Counted from the stretch's first letter, positions 13,745-22,723 are shown. The stretch: DNA of 64,000 nt from Luteimonas mephitis DSM 12574 (GCF_000422305.1 NZ_KE383816.1:62001-126000), one strand, 5' to 3'. The notes: generated from the letters alone by a model not told the origin. Numbers and translations are program-made.

Positions 13745-15163
13745 TCAGTGCCCGCCGTCGAGCGCCTTGAGTTCGCTGACCAGCGCGTTGGCCATCTCGG
13801 CGCCGTCGCCGTAGAGCATGCGAGTGTTGTCCGCGTAGAACAGCGCGTTCTCGATCCCCGCGAAGCCCGTGCCCTTGCCGCGCTTGATGACGATGGTGTT
13901 CTTCGAATCCACCACGTCGAGGATCGGCATGCCGTAGATCGGCGAGGCCGGGTCGGTTTTCGCCACCGGGTTGACCACGTCGTTGGCGCCGATCACCAGC
14001 GACACGTCGGTGTTGGCGAACTCGGGGTTGATGTCTTCCATGTCGACGATCAGGTCGTAGGGCACGCCGGCTTCGGCGAGCAGCACGTTCATGTGCCCGG
14101 GCATGCGCCCGGCGACGGGATGGATCGCGAACTTCACCTTCACCCCGCGATCCATCAGCTTCTTCGCCAGCTCCCAGATCTTGTGCTGCGCCTGCGCCAC
14201 GGCCATGCCGTAGCCGGGCACGATCACCACGCGCTCGGCGAACGCCATCATCGCGGCGACGTCCCCGGCCTCGATCGGCTTCTGCGAGCCCGTGATCTCC
14301 TGCGCCTCGCCGCCACCGCCGAAGTTCGAGAACAGCACGCTCTTGATCGAGCGGTTCATCGCCTTGGCCATCAGGCGCGTGAGCAGCATGCCGGCCGCGC
14401 CGACCATCATGCCGGCAATGATCAGCGCCTCGTTGCCGAGCACGTAGCCTTCGAACGCCACCGCCAGGCCGGTCAGCGCGTTGTACAGCGAGATCACCAC
14501 CGGCATGTCGGCGCCGCCGATCGGCAGCGTCATCAGCACGCCCAGCGCGAGCGCGGCGATGAAGAACGCGATGATGAACGCCTGTGCGGAGCCAGGCACG
14601 CCGAGCGAATGCACGACGATGCCGCCCAGTATCACCGTCGCGATCGCGACCGCGGCGTTGAACAGCTGCTGCCCCGGGAACGTATAGCGCTTGTCCATGC
14701 GCCCGTCGAGCTTGGCCCAGGCGATGACCGAACCCGACAGCGACACCGAGCCGATCAGCGCGCCGAGCACGCCAAGCACCAGCGTGGTCTTCGACGGCGC
14801 CGCGCCGACGCCGGCGAAGCGCAGCAGCTCGACCGCGCCGATCGCAGCGGCCGAACCGCCGCCCATGCCGTTGAACAGCGCCACCATCTGCGGCATGTCG
14901 GTGATCGCCACCTTCTTGCCCCAGAACCAGGTCAGCGCGATGCCGATCACGGTCGCGGCGACGATCAACCCGAGGTTGTGCAGGCCCGGCACGAACAGGG
15001 TCGCCACCGTGGCGATCACCATGCCCAGCCCGGCCCAGCGGATGCCGCTGCGCGCGGTGAGCGGCGAGGCCATGCGCTGCAGGCCCAGCAGGAACAGCGT
15101 CGCGGCGACCAGATAGCTGGCCTTGACGACCAGCAGCAGCACTTCCGGCAGCGTCCAGCTCAC
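13745..15163 (-). CDS. pntB: NAD(P) transhydrogenase subunit beta
   Basis: A 472-residue protein. The N-terminal 260 residues hold about eight to nine membrane helices (domain II, proton channel). The C-terminal 180 residues form the NADP(H)-binding domain III, with GYGMAVAQAQ and GANDVVNPVAK. With the alpha subunits it couples proton entry to hydride transfer from NADH to NADP+, supplying NADPH. The start is a GTG at 15163 that overlaps the TGA of pntAB (GTGA), consistent with coupling; sequence before it in the same frame is the pntAB 3' end read out of frame. Confidence 0.95.
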   Translation of the reverse strand: MSWTLPEVLLLVVKASYLVAATLFLLGLQRMASPLTARSGIRWAGLGMVIATVATLFVPGLHNLGLIVAATVIGIALTWFWGKKVAITDMPQMVALFNGMGGGSAAAIGAVELLRFAGVGAAPSKTTLVLGVLGALIGSVSLSGSVIAWAKLDGRMDKRYTFPGQQLFNAAVAIATVILGGIVVHSLGVPGSAQAFIIAFFIAALALGVLMTLPIGGADMPVVISLYNALTGLAVAFEGYVLGNEALIIAGMMVGAAGMLLTRLMAKAMNRSIKSVLFSNFGGGGEAQEITGSQKPIEAGDVAAMMAFAERVVIVPGYGMAVAQAQHKIWELAKKLMDRGVKVKFAIHPVAGRMPGHMNVLLAEAGVPYDLIVDMEDINPEFANTDVSLVIGANDVVNPVAKTDPASPIYGMPILDVVDSKNTIVIKRGKGTGFAGIENALFYADNTRMLYGDGAEMANALVSELKALDGGH

Positions 15164-15471
15164 GAGTTTGCCTCCGGCTGCGCGGCCGGCTTCTTGCTGG
15201 ACTTGAACATGTCGAGCATCCGCTCGGTGACCACGTAGCCGCCCGCGGCGTTGCCCGCTCCGAGCAGCACCGCGACGAATCCGATCACCTTTTCCAGCGG
15301 CGTGTCGGCGTGGCCGAGCACGACCATGGCGCCGATCAGGACGATGCCGTGGATGAAATTGCTGCCCGACATCAGCGGCGTGTGCAGGATCACCGGCACC
15401 CGCGCGATGATCACGTTGCCGGCGATCGCCGCCAGCATGAAGATGTACAGCGCCACGAAACCGTCTTCCAT
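15160..15471 (-). CDS. pntAB: NAD(P) transhydrogenase alpha subunit, membrane part
   Basis: A 103-residue protein with three membrane helices (around residues 5-24, 37-52 and 57-75) containing NVIIARVPVILHTPLMSG, the conserved segment of the PntA membrane domain. In bacteria with three-gene transhydrogenases this domain is encoded apart from the NAD-binding part. The start at 15471 has GGGAGA nine bases upstream. Its stop overlaps the pntB start. The partner pntAA is 1.75 kb upstream on the same strand, past an inserted sigma-factor cassette. Confidence 0.92.
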   Translation of the reverse strand: MEDGFVALYIFMLAAIAGNVIIARVPVILHTPLMSGSNFIHGIVLIGAMVVLGHADTPLEKVIGFVAVLLGAGNAAGGYVVTERMLDMFKSSKKPAAQPEANS

Positions 15472-15731
15472 CGCCGCTCTCCCCATCCCAGTTGCCCGCA
15501 TCATAACCGGCCGGCCGCGGGCCGCAGGTTCCCGTCGAAGCTTGCCGGCCGGTGCTGTCAACCCGGCAGGCGGCGGGGCGTTCCCATGGGAGTTTCCACG
15601 CCGCGATGCCCGATGACATGCCCGAGGCCACGCTCCACGACCGCCAGCCCCGCTCCGCGCCCCACCGCGCGGCACGTCGGCCCGCGGCCGGGACAGCCGC
15701 GGTTGCCCGCCCTGCCGCTAAGCTCGGCCTG

Positions 15732-16304
15732 GTGAGTACCGATGCCAACGCCATCGTCGATCCCGCCGCCGCGGGCGCCGCCGCCGCGCAGGTGGCCGTC
15801 ACCCTCGACGGCTTCCTGGCCGGCGTGGGCGCACGCGCCTTCCGCTTCGCCGAGGCCGGCCTGCGCCACCGCGAGGACGCGATGGATGCGGTGCAGGAAG
15901 CGATGATGAAGATGCTGGCCTACCGCGAGCGCCCGGCGGACGAATGGACGCCGCTGTTCTGGAGCATCCTGCGCAGCCGCATCATCGACGTACAGCGACG
16001 GCGCACGTTCCGGCTGGGCTGGCTGGGCAGCAGCGGCCCCGGCGGCGAGGACGCCAGCCTCGACTGGGCCGACGACGGGCCGGATCCGTCGCGCGCGCAC
16101 GACGGGCGCGAGGCCTACGGCCGGCTGCTGGCGGCGCTGCGCGAACTGCCGCGGCGCCAGCGCGAGGCGTTCACGCTGCGCGTGCTGGAGGAGTTCGATG
16201 TCGCCGATACGGCACGGATCATGAAATGCAGCGAGGGTTCGGTGAAAACCCACCTGTCGCGCGCACGCGCGGCGCTGCAACGGCAACTGGAGGATTTCGC
16301 ATGA
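15732..16304 (+). CDS. ECF-like RNA polymerase sigma factor
   Basis: A 190-residue protein. Region 2 is at about residues 40-95 (REDAMDAVQEAMMKMLAY, then FWSILRSRIIDVQRRR). Region 4 is at about 130-185 (LRELPRRQREAFTLRVLEEF, then GSVKTHLSRARAALQ, a helix-turn-helix). It should direct polymerase to a small regulon, with the next gene as probable regulator. The start is uncertain: GTG at 15732 gives the compact family length, whereas an upstream ATG at 15606 would add 42 low-complexity residues. No strong Shine-Dalgarno is seen for either. It is divergent from pntAB and cotranscribed with the two genes that follow. Confidence 0.88.
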   Translation: MSTDANAIVDPAAAGAAAAQVAVTLDGFLAGVGARAFRFAEAGLRHREDAMDAVQEAMMKMLAYRERPADEWTPLFWSILRSRIIDVQRRRTFRLGWLGSSGPGGEDASLDWADDGPDPSRAHDGREAYGRLLAALRELPRRQREAFTLRVLEEFDVADTARIMKCSEGSVKTHLSRARAALQRQLEDFA

Positions 16305-16660
16305 ACCAAGACAACCGCGACGCACGCTTCGACGCGGCGATGCGGCAGCTGCACGGAGTCGCCACCGAGCGGATTTCCGGGCGCACCCGGCTGCAGCTGC
16401 AGCAGCGTGCGCGCACGACTTCGACCGTGCGGCCCGCAGCGCATCGCTTCGGCTGGCCGCTGGCGGCCTCGTTCGCCGCCGCGCTGGCACTGATGGTCGG
16501 CCTGCAGCTGCGGCATGATCCGGCGCCGTTGCCGGCACCTCCCGCCGCCGCCAACGTCGTTGCCGACAACAGCGACGACATCGATGCCGTGCTCGACGAG
16601 AATCCCGACCTCTACCTGTGGCTGGCATCCAACGATGCCTACGCCCTGGCCATGGAGTAA
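16301..16660 (+). CDS. DUF3619-like single-pass protein, probable anti-sigma factor
   Basis: A 119-residue protein with a soluble N-terminal half (residues 1-47), one membrane helix at about 48-66 (WPLAASFAAALALMVGLQL) and an acidic C-terminus (NSDDIDAVLDENPDLYLWL). Small one-helix proteins coded directly after an ECF sigma gene are commonly anti-sigma factors. The order sigma / DUF3619 / DUF3106 is a recurring operon in proteobacteria as I recall it. The ATG overlaps the sigma stop (ATGA), which fits stoichiometric coupling. Anti-sigma activity is inferred. Confidence 0.65.
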   Translation: MNQDNRDARFDAAMRQLHGVATERISGRTRLQLQQRARTTSTVRPAAHRFGWPLAASFAAALALMVGLQLRHDPAPLPAPPAAANVVADNSDDIDAVLDENPDLYLWLASNDAYALAME

Positions 16661-16663
16661 GCC

Positions 16664-17095
16664 ATGCGAACCTTCACCACACTCGCCCTTGCCCTGCTGC
16701 TGCCATGCAGCGCGCTGGCCTCGCCACCGCAAGCCGGCGAGGATGACGCCAGGCCGATGCCGGCATGGGAACAACTCACGCAATCGCAGCGCGACACGCT
16801 CATCGCACCGATGCGCGCGCGCTGGAACGACAATCCGGAGAAACGCGCGCGCATGTACGAACACGCCCGGCGCTGGCAGGACATGACGCCCGAACAGCGC
16901 GAGCGCGCGCATCGCGGCATGAAGCGCTGGCGCCACATGGATCCGGAACAGCGGGAGCAGGCGCGCGCACTGTTCCAGCAGATGCGCGGCATGTCGCCCG
17001 AACAGCGCAAGGAACTGCGCGATCGCTGGCACGGGATGACGCCCGAACAGCGGCGCCAGTGGGTCGAGCAGAACCCGCCGCCGCCAGAGGACTGA
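16664..17095 (+). CDS. DUF3106 family secreted protein with M-x-PEQR repeats
   Basis: A 143-residue precursor. Signal peptide about 1-19 (ends SALA). The mature part is highly charged and built from about five degenerate 18-20 residue repeats with cores LTQSQRDTL, MTPEQRERA, MDPEQREQA, MSPEQRKEL and MTPEQRRQW, followed by a Pro-rich tail. This is the DUF3106 pattern; it is probably helical and periplasmic. It is third in the sigma-factor operon, 3 bp after the preceding stop. A periplasmic sensor or chaperone role feeding back on the sigma factor is possible but unproven. Confidence 0.78.
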   Translation: MRTFTTLALALLLPCSALASPPQAGEDDARPMPAWEQLTQSQRDTLIAPMRARWNDNPEKRARMYEHARRWQDMTPEQRERAHRGMKRWRHMDPEQREQARALFQQMRGMSPEQRKELRDRWHGMTPEQRRQWVEQNPPPPED

Positions 17096-17134
17096 GCCGG
17101 CGTCCGCGAATCGGCCGGCCTTTTATTCGCTTCT

Positions 17135-17211
17135 GCAGGAGCAGCTTCAGTCGCGAGCTCTTCCAGGGCGACATCGCCGTTCGAAAAGCTCGCGGCTGAA
17201 GCCGCTCCTAC
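17135..17211. repeat. Inverted REP pair, family 1
   Basis: The left arm at 17135-17160 is degenerate (GCAGGAGCAGCTTCAGTCGC then GAGCTC). The right arm at 17186-17211 is intact (CTCGCGGCTGAAGCCGCTCC then TAC). The spacer is about 25 bp. It fills the convergent gap between the DUF3106 gene and pntAA. Confidence 0.85.
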
Positions 17212-17225
17212 AAATAAAGCAGCGG

Positions 17226-18323
17226 TCAGGCGGCCGGCGGCCCCGGCCAGGCGGTCTTCGCGAGCAGCTCGTCGTTCCAGTCGAAACCCAGCGCGCCGTC
17301 CTTGAGCAGCAACGAGACGAAGTTGAAGACGTTGCGCGCGTACATCTCGCTGGCGTGCAGAGCGCCGCTGCTGGCCAGGTTCAGGGGGCCGGCGATGACC
17401 ACGCCGCCGTGTTCGACGGTCTGCCCGGGTTGCGTCAACTCGCAGTTGCCACCGGTTTCGGCAGCCAGGTCGACGATCACGCTGCCCGGCTTCATCCCGG
17501 CCACCATCGTCGCGGAAATGATCTTCGGCGCCGGGCGCCCCGGCACTGCCGCGGTGCAGACGATGACGTCGATGCCCTTGAGGTGTTCGCCCAGCCGGCG
17601 CTGCTGCTCGGCGCGTTCCTCGTCGGTGAGTTGGCGCGCATAGCCGCCCTCGCCCGCGGCGCTGACGCCCAGGTCGAGGAACTTGCCGCCGAGCGATTCG
17701 ATCTGCTCGCGGGTTTCCGGGCGCACGTCGAAGCACTCGACCTGCGCGCCCAGGCGCCGGGCGGTGGCCACCGCCTGCAGGCCGGCGACGCCGGCGCCGA
17801 CGATCAACACCTTCGACGGCCGGATCGTGCCGGCCGCGGTGGTCAGCATCGGGAAGAACCGCGGCGCCAGCTGCGCGCCGATCAGCACCGCCTTGTAGCC
17901 GGCCATGCCGGCCTGGGAGCTGAGGATGTCCATCGCCTGCGCACGGGTGGTGCGCGGCAGGCGTTCGAGCGGGAAAGCCACGATCGCGTTCGCGCGCAGC
18001 GCTTCGGCGCGCGCCGGGTCGGCGTCCGGTTGCAGGCTGCCGACCAGGACCGCGCCGCGCTTCAGGCGCGCGATCGCAGCGGGTTCGGGCGGCTGCACGC
18101 ATAGCGCCACGTCGGCCTGCGCCAATGCGTCGTCGATACCGTCGACAAGCTGCGCGCCGGCTTCGGCATAGGCGGCATCCGGGAAGTGCGCGCCATCGCC
18201 CAGCCCGCGTTCGACGCGCACCGTGGCGCCGGCGGCGACCAGCTTCTTGCAGGTTTCCGGGGTGACGGCGACGCGCCGCTCACCGGGCGCGGTCTCGCGC
18301 GCGATTCCGATCGTCACTGTCAT
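17226..18323 (-). CDS. pntAA: NAD(P) transhydrogenase alpha subunit, NAD-binding part
   Basis: A 365-residue soluble domain I protein related to alanine dehydrogenase. The N-terminus (TIGIARETAPGERRVAVTPE) and the dinucleotide-binding segment VLIVGAGVAGLQAVATARRLG (about 165-185, shown as VGAGVAGLQAVATARRLG) are diagnostic. RVAVTP contacts substrate-side loops and KPGSVIVDLAAETGGNCE follows in the second subdomain. It binds NAD(H) and docks on the membrane subunits. The start at 18323 (MTVTIGIARE) fits homologues; an ATG 22 codons upstream is less likely. Here it is separated from pntAB-pntB by the sigma-factor operon and a REP pair. Confidence 0.93.
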   Translation of the reverse strand: MTVTIGIARETAPGERRVAVTPETCKKLVAAGATVRVERGLGDGAHFPDAAYAEAGAQLVDGIDDALAQADVALCVQPPEPAAIARLKRGAVLVGSLQPDADPARAEALRANAIVAFPLERLPRTTRAQAMDILSSQAGMAGYKAVLIGAQLAPRFFPMLTTAAGTIRPSKVLIVGAGVAGLQAVATARRLGAQVECFDVRPETREQIESLGGKFLDLGVSAAGEGGYARQLTDEERAEQQRRLGEHLKGIDVIVCTAAVPGRPAPKIISATMVAGMKPGSVIVDLAAETGGNCELTQPGQTVEHGGVVIAGPLNLASSGALHASEMYARNVFNFVSLLLKDGALGFDWNDELLAKTAWPGPPAA

Positions 18324-18435
18324 GCCTGGCTCCGAGGTCCGCTCATTCGCCATCGTAGCGAATCGCCCGGGGTGGCGCGATTGCGCCACTGCAGCGGGGA
18401 ACGCCGGCGTGCGCCGGCAACCGGGATTGGCAGGG

Positions 18436-20937
18436 TCAGTTCGCCGCGGATGCCGGTGCCGCCGGCACCTCGTTGAGGCGCTGCCAGAGCTGCTTCATCG
18501 CTTCGTCGAACGGCGCGTCCACCGAGCGCACGATCGCCTGGCCGTTGCCGACCAAAACTGCCAGTTCTTCCGGCGACACCACCATCTTGCGTGCACCGCG
18601 GCGGTTGACGATCAGCAGCCGCGATGTCAGCGGGCTGATCCAGGCCACGCGTGCCGCGGTTTCGCGCCCCTCCTCGTCAACCAGGCGCAGTCCCTGGCCC
18701 GGACGCAGGCGGCGCATGCGCGCGGCGATGGCCGGGTCGAATTCGAGTGCGTCGTGCCCGCCCACCACCCGCAGGATCGGCGGCTTCTGCTCGTCATCGA
18801 TGGCATCGGCCCCGCCCTCGTCGGCGCGCGGCACGTGCACCTTGCGCGGGGTGTCGGGCAGTCCGAGCGCGGCGATGATGCGCGCCATCGAGTCGCGCGC
18901 GCTGCCGGCATCGAGTCCACAGCTGGAGTAGCAGTCCACCAGCGGCGCCTGCAGCGCGAGCAACTGGTCGGCCACCACTGCGCCGCGGGCGTGCGCGGCA
19001 TCGGTATCGACCTGCACCATCGCGTCGCCCAGCGCGATCGCGGCGTGGTGCCGCGCCGAGTCGGCGCCGTCGCGCAGCCAGGTCTGGGTGAGGTAGTGGC
19101 GCCACTGGCCGTCGAGGAAGTTCGCGATTGCCTCGGTCAGCGGCCGATCGGCCACGCGCGACGCCACCAGGCCCTCGGCCGCGCGGCGCGCGTGCTGCAG
19201 GCGTTCGCGTCCGTGGATCGCCTCGGCGGTACGCTTTTCGGCCAGTTCGGAGCGCTTGCGCTGCTGGTCGAGCTGGTCGCGCAGTTCGCTGGCGGCCAGC
19301 TCGAAGATCGCCTGGTCGTCGTCGTACTCGGCAACCACGCGGTCGACGGCCTGCTCGGCGCGATCGAGCGTCTCGCGGTCCTGCGGTGTGTCGCCGGCAT
19401 TGCCGTCGCAGGCTTCGGTGAGCGCATCGAGCAGGCGCCGCGCCGGGTGGCTGCGGCGGTTGAACATCGAGTCGTCGGTCAGCGCGACCTTCAGGTAAGG
19501 CACCACCAGCTTGCCGTACATGGCGCGGGCACGCTGCATCAGTTCATTGGCCTCGACCAGCGACTGGAACAGGATGCCGACCAGGTCGATCGCATCCTGC
19601 TCGTCATTGCTCAGCGCGGTGGCCTCGGGATCGAAGCCGAGCTGGCGGATGCCGTCGAGGATTTCCTCGCGCAGCGCGCCGGCCAGGGCATAGTCGCTCT
19701 GGCCGGAAAGCGCGCGCACGAACGGCGCCGGGTCGTCGCCCTGCAGCAGGCGTGCGACGTTCAGCAGGTCCTCGGTGCCCAGCACGTGGTTCGCGGCGTC
19801 GGCCGCGGCGTGCTCGGCGGCCTGCCGCGCGGCCTGCTCGTTCGCCTCGGCCTGGCGCGTGCGCCAGGTGCGCAGCTGCTCGCGGACGACGTCGCGGTAG
19901 CGCGGCGCGCGACCGGCGAAATCGGGGGCCTGCTGCGACATCGACCCGCCCGCCGCGGCGACCTGCGATGCGAGGGAAGCGCCAATGGGCTGCCCCACCA
20001 TCGGACCGGCGGCGCCGTAAGCGCCCACGGGCATCATCGGCATCTGCTGCATGGGCATCTGCATCGCCATCGGCCCGGCCATGACCTGTCCCGGCTGTCC
20101 GCCGACGCCAGGCTGCATGAACGCGCCTGGCTGCACGAAGCCCTGAGTATGCTCGACCACGCCGCCGTCGGGCACCCACAGTTCGTCTGCGCCGCCCGCA
20201 TTCGCGCGGCCGCCCGCAGGCGACGATGCCGTTACTCCCCTGCCGGCGTAGCGCTGCTGCTTCGGGCCATTGGCGCCCATCCCGCCGAACCCGGCAGCCT
20301 CGAGCGCGGCGTTGGTGCGTTCGTAGATCGCGCCCAGGGCATGCGGCAGGCGTTTTTCGTGCAGCCGGAACACCATCGTGCGCAAGCCGGGGGTCAGGTC
20401 ATCGCGCTCGAACAGGCTGGTGAACGCCGACACCGCCGCTTCCGGACGCAGCGGGTTGGCGCGCTTGCCCTGCACGCCCAGGGCGTTGGCCAGCGACTGC
20501 AGGCGCTCGTCCATCATTTCCAGCGGATGCAGGAACTGGTGGTCGAGCAGCTCGGTGGTCTGCTGCCCGGCGAGATGGATCTCCAGCTCGTCCTCGGACA
20601 TCAGGCTCAGGGACTTTTCCAGCGTTTGCGGCGGTTTCGGATCCAGCCAGCGGGTGAACTCGCGCTCGATCGCGTCGCGGTAGCGCGTCGCCAGTTCCAG
20701 CGCGCGCTGGTGCAGCGCGGTGATCGCCACGCGATCGTCCTGGTTGGCGCTGTAGTCGTGCCCGGCCAGCGCCGCAAGCCGCACCTGCTCTTCGATGCTG
20801 CCCCAGAACCCCGACAGGACGCCCGCCATCTCGGTCAGCGCGTGGCGCTTGAAGGTCTCGTAGACGCGCACCGCATCGCTGCCTGCGCGCTGCCGCGTCG
20901 GTGTGGCGTGGGGGTCGATGTCGTCGAGTTGCGTCAT
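18436..20937 (-). CDS. DUF1631 domain protein
   Basis: An 833-residue soluble protein, often misannotated as thymidine phosphorylase in xanthomonads. It is mostly helical and charged. A flexible Gly/Pro/Met/Gln-rich linker at about residues 235-310 includes a methionine-rich stretch (MAMQMPMQQMPMMP). The last 110 residues form a beta-rich PilZ-like region (GQGLRLVDEEGRETAARVAW) with a conserved closing segment. A role in c-di-GMP or surface behaviour is a guess from that tail. The start at 20937 (MTQLDDIDPH) is chosen because longer frames upstream overlap the divergent nitroreductase gene. No clear Shine-Dalgarno. Confidence 0.8.
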   Translation of the reverse strand: MTQLDDIDPHATPTRQRAGSDAVRVYETFKRHALTEMAGVLSGFWGSIEEQVRLAALAGHDYSANQDDRVAITALHQRALELATRYRDAIEREFTRWLDPKPPQTLEKSLSLMSEDELEIHLAGQQTTELLDHQFLHPLEMMDERLQSLANALGVQGKRANPLRPEAAVSAFTSLFERDDLTPGLRTMVFRLHEKRLPHALGAIYERTNAALEAAGFGGMGANGPKQQRYAGRGVTASSPAGGRANAGGADELWVPDGGVVEHTQGFVQPGAFMQPGVGGQPGQVMAGPMAMQMPMQQMPMMPVGAYGAAGPMVGQPIGASLASQVAAAGGSMSQQAPDFAGRAPRYRDVVREQLRTWRTRQAEANEQAARQAAEHAAADAANHVLGTEDLLNVARLLQGDDPAPFVRALSGQSDYALAGALREEILDGIRQLGFDPEATALSNDEQDAIDLVGILFQSLVEANELMQRARAMYGKLVVPYLKVALTDDSMFNRRSHPARRLLDALTEACDGNAGDTPQDRETLDRAEQAVDRVVAEYDDDQAIFELAASELRDQLDQQRKRSELAEKRTAEAIHGRERLQHARRAAEGLVASRVADRPLTEAIANFLDGQWRHYLTQTWLRDGADSARHHAAIALGDAMVQVDTDAAHARGAVVADQLLALQAPLVDCYSSCGLDAGSARDSMARIIAALGLPDTPRKVHVPRADEGGADAIDDEQKPPILRVVGGHDALEFDPAIAARMRRLRPGQGLRLVDEEGRETAARVAWISPLTSRLLIVNRRGARKMVVSPEELAVLVGNGQAIVRSVDAPFDEAMKQLWQRLNEVPAAPASAAN

Positions 20938-21000
20938 TTCGGGGGACAATGCGCACGGGCGGAATGCCCGAGCTGAATACGATCCGTTAAGTGGAGCTTC

Positions 21001-21618
21001 ATGTCTGTGACCAAGCCCGCAAATAGCCAAAACAGGCTTTTTTCTGCGCTCGAACCGCTCGATGCGCGCCGTTCGGTTCCGGCCCGGCAGCTCCATGCGC
21101 CGGGCCCTGACCATGACACTCTCCTGCGTTTGCTGCAATCGGCTTCGCGCGTCCCCGACCACGGCAGGCGCGTGCCGTTCCGCTTCCTGCGCATCGCCGG
21201 CGACGCGCGCCTGGCGCTGGGCGAAGCGCTGGCCGCGATCACTCTGGAACGGGACGCGCAGGCCGGCGCCGGGGCCGTCGACAAGGACCGCCAGCGTTTC
21301 AGCCACGCGCCGCTGGTGGTCGCGGTGCTGGCGGTCCTCGATCCCGACGATTCCAAGATCCCCGAACAGGAGCGATTGCTCAGCGCCGGCTGTGCCTGTT
21401 TCGCGTTGCTGCAGGCCGCGCAGGCGCTGGGCTTCGGCGCAAACTGGCTGACCGGCTGGCCGGCGTACGACCCGGACGTGCATGCGTTGCTCGGCATGGG
21501 CGCGCACGAGCGCGTGGTCGGCTTCGTCCACATCGGCACGCCGGCGGTGGCGGTTCCGGAACGCGATCGACCCGACGCAAGCACCCTGCTCTCGGACTGG
21601 GTGGGCGAACCGGCCTAG
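21001..21618 (+). CDS. YdjA-type nitroreductase family protein
   Basis: A 205-residue FMN-dependent nitroreductase fold of the small YdjA subgroup. Features are the DARRSVP motif at about 21-27 (basic residues that bind the FMN phosphate), the SASRVPDHGRRVPFRF segment at about 47-62 and ACFALLQAAQALGFGANWLTG at about 131-151. Members reduce nitro compounds or quinones with NAD(P)H; the natural substrate is unknown. GGAG lies four bases before the ATG. It is divergent from the DUF1631 gene. Confidence 0.85.
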   Translation: MSVTKPANSQNRLFSALEPLDARRSVPARQLHAPGPDHDTLLRLLQSASRVPDHGRRVPFRFLRIAGDARLALGEALAAITLERDAQAGAGAVDKDRQRFSHAPLVVAVLAVLDPDDSKIPEQERLLSAGCACFALLQAAQALGFGANWLTGWPAYDPDVHALLGMGAHERVVGFVHIGTPAVAVPERDRPDASTLLSDWVGEPA

Positions 21619-21732
21619 CCGGCGCGTTGTTCGCGCTGGCAACGCAAGGGAACCCCCGGTCCGACGCTGGGCAAACGTTCCGAAGCCTGCACGGTTGCGG
21701 CGGCGGCGGCGGCCTTGTGTTACATCGACCCC

Positions 21733-22638
21733 ATGAAACCCCTCTATCTCGTCGACGCCAGCCTCTACGTGTTCCGCGCCTGGCATTCGATGCCCGACCA
21801 GTTCCAGGACGCCGACGGCTGGCCGACCAACGCGGTGCACGGATTCGCCCGCTTCCTGCTCGAACTGCTGGAGCGCGAACGCCCGAAGCACATCGTGGTC
21901 GCCTTCGACGAGGCGCTCGACACCTGTTTCCGCAATGCGATCTATCCCGCCTACAAGGCCAACCGCGACCCGGCGCCACCGGAGCTCAAGCGCCAGTTCG
22001 CGTACTGCCGCGCGCTGTGCGACGCGCTCGGCCTGGTGTCGCTGTCGCATTCGGACTACGAGGCCGATGACCTGATCGGCACTGCCCTGCACGAAGCGCG
22101 CGCGCACGGCCACCGCGGCGTAATCGTCTCGGCCGACAAGGACCTGTCGCAGCTGCTCGGCGAGCACGACGAGCAGTGGGATTTCGGCCGCAACCAGCGC
22201 TGGGGCATGGCCGGGGTCAAGGCCCGCCACGGCGTGGAGGCGCGGCAGATCGCCGACTACCTCGCACTGAGCGGCGACGCGGTCGACAACATCCCCGGCG
22301 TGCCCGGCATCGGCGCGAAGACCGCGGCGGTGCTGCTGGCCCACTTCGACAGCCTCGACGCGCTGCTTGAACGCATCGACGAGATCGAATTCCTGCGTTT
22401 CCGCGGCGCCGCGCAGGCCGGCGCGAAACTGCGCCTGCACCGCGAGCAGGCGCTGCTGTACCGGCAGCTGTCGACGATCGCACTGGATGCGCCGCTGTCC
22501 GGCGCCGCGCCGCCGTTCGCCCGCGGCAAGGCCGATGCCCCGACCCTGCTCGCGCTGTGCGAGGCGATGCGCTTCGGGCCGATGACAAGACGGCGGCTGC
22601 AAACCGCGGCCGGCGTCGAGTTTTCGCCGGGCGTCTGA
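21733..22638 (+). CDS. 5'-3' exonuclease (PIN/FLAP with H3TH domain, Xni-like)
   Basis: A 301-residue protein resembling the exonuclease domain of DNA polymerase I. The nuclease part starts LYLVDASLYVFRAWHSMP (metal-binding Asp near residue 7), followed by VVAFDEALDT, the helical arch AYKANRDPAPPEL, YEADDLIGTA and SADKDLSQLL. The helix-3-turn-helix region is SGDAVDNIPGVPGIGAKTAA. It probably acts on flap or nicked DNA. The ATG at 21733 is preferred over a TTG six codons upstream. Free-standing copies occur beside polA-type genes in many gammaproteobacteria as Xni; I leave the symbol open. Confidence 0.88.
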   Translation: MKPLYLVDASLYVFRAWHSMPDQFQDADGWPTNAVHGFARFLLELLERERPKHIVVAFDEALDTCFRNAIYPAYKANRDPAPPELKRQFAYCRALCDALGLVSLSHSDYEADDLIGTALHEARAHGHRGVIVSADKDLSQLLGEHDEQWDFGRNQRWGMAGVKARHGVEARQIADYLALSGDAVDNIPGVPGIGAKTAAVLLAHFDSLDALLERIDEIEFLRFRGAAQAGAKLRLHREQALLYRQLSTIALDAPLSGAAPPFARGKADAPTLLALCEAMRFGPMTRRRLQTAAGVEFSPGV

Positions 22639-22647
22639 GCCAGGCCT

Positions 22648-22723
22648 GCAGGAGCTGCCTCAGCCGCGAGCTTCTCGAAAGGCCCGTCGACGAACAGAAG
22701 CTCGCGGCTGAAGCCGCTCCTAC
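22648..22723. repeat. Inverted REP pair, family 1
   Basis: The left arm at 22648-22673 is degenerate (GCAGGAGCTGCCTCAGCCGC then GAGCTT); the right arm at 22698-22723 is intact (AAGCTCGCGGCTGAAGCCGC then TCCTAC). It begins 9 bp after the exonuclease stop. Confidence 0.85.

Noticed and set aside
18223-20976. 917-codon plus-strand frame opposite the DUF1631 gene
   Set aside because: Shadow of a conserved gene, low-complexity His/Arg/Ala composition and no recognisable domain.
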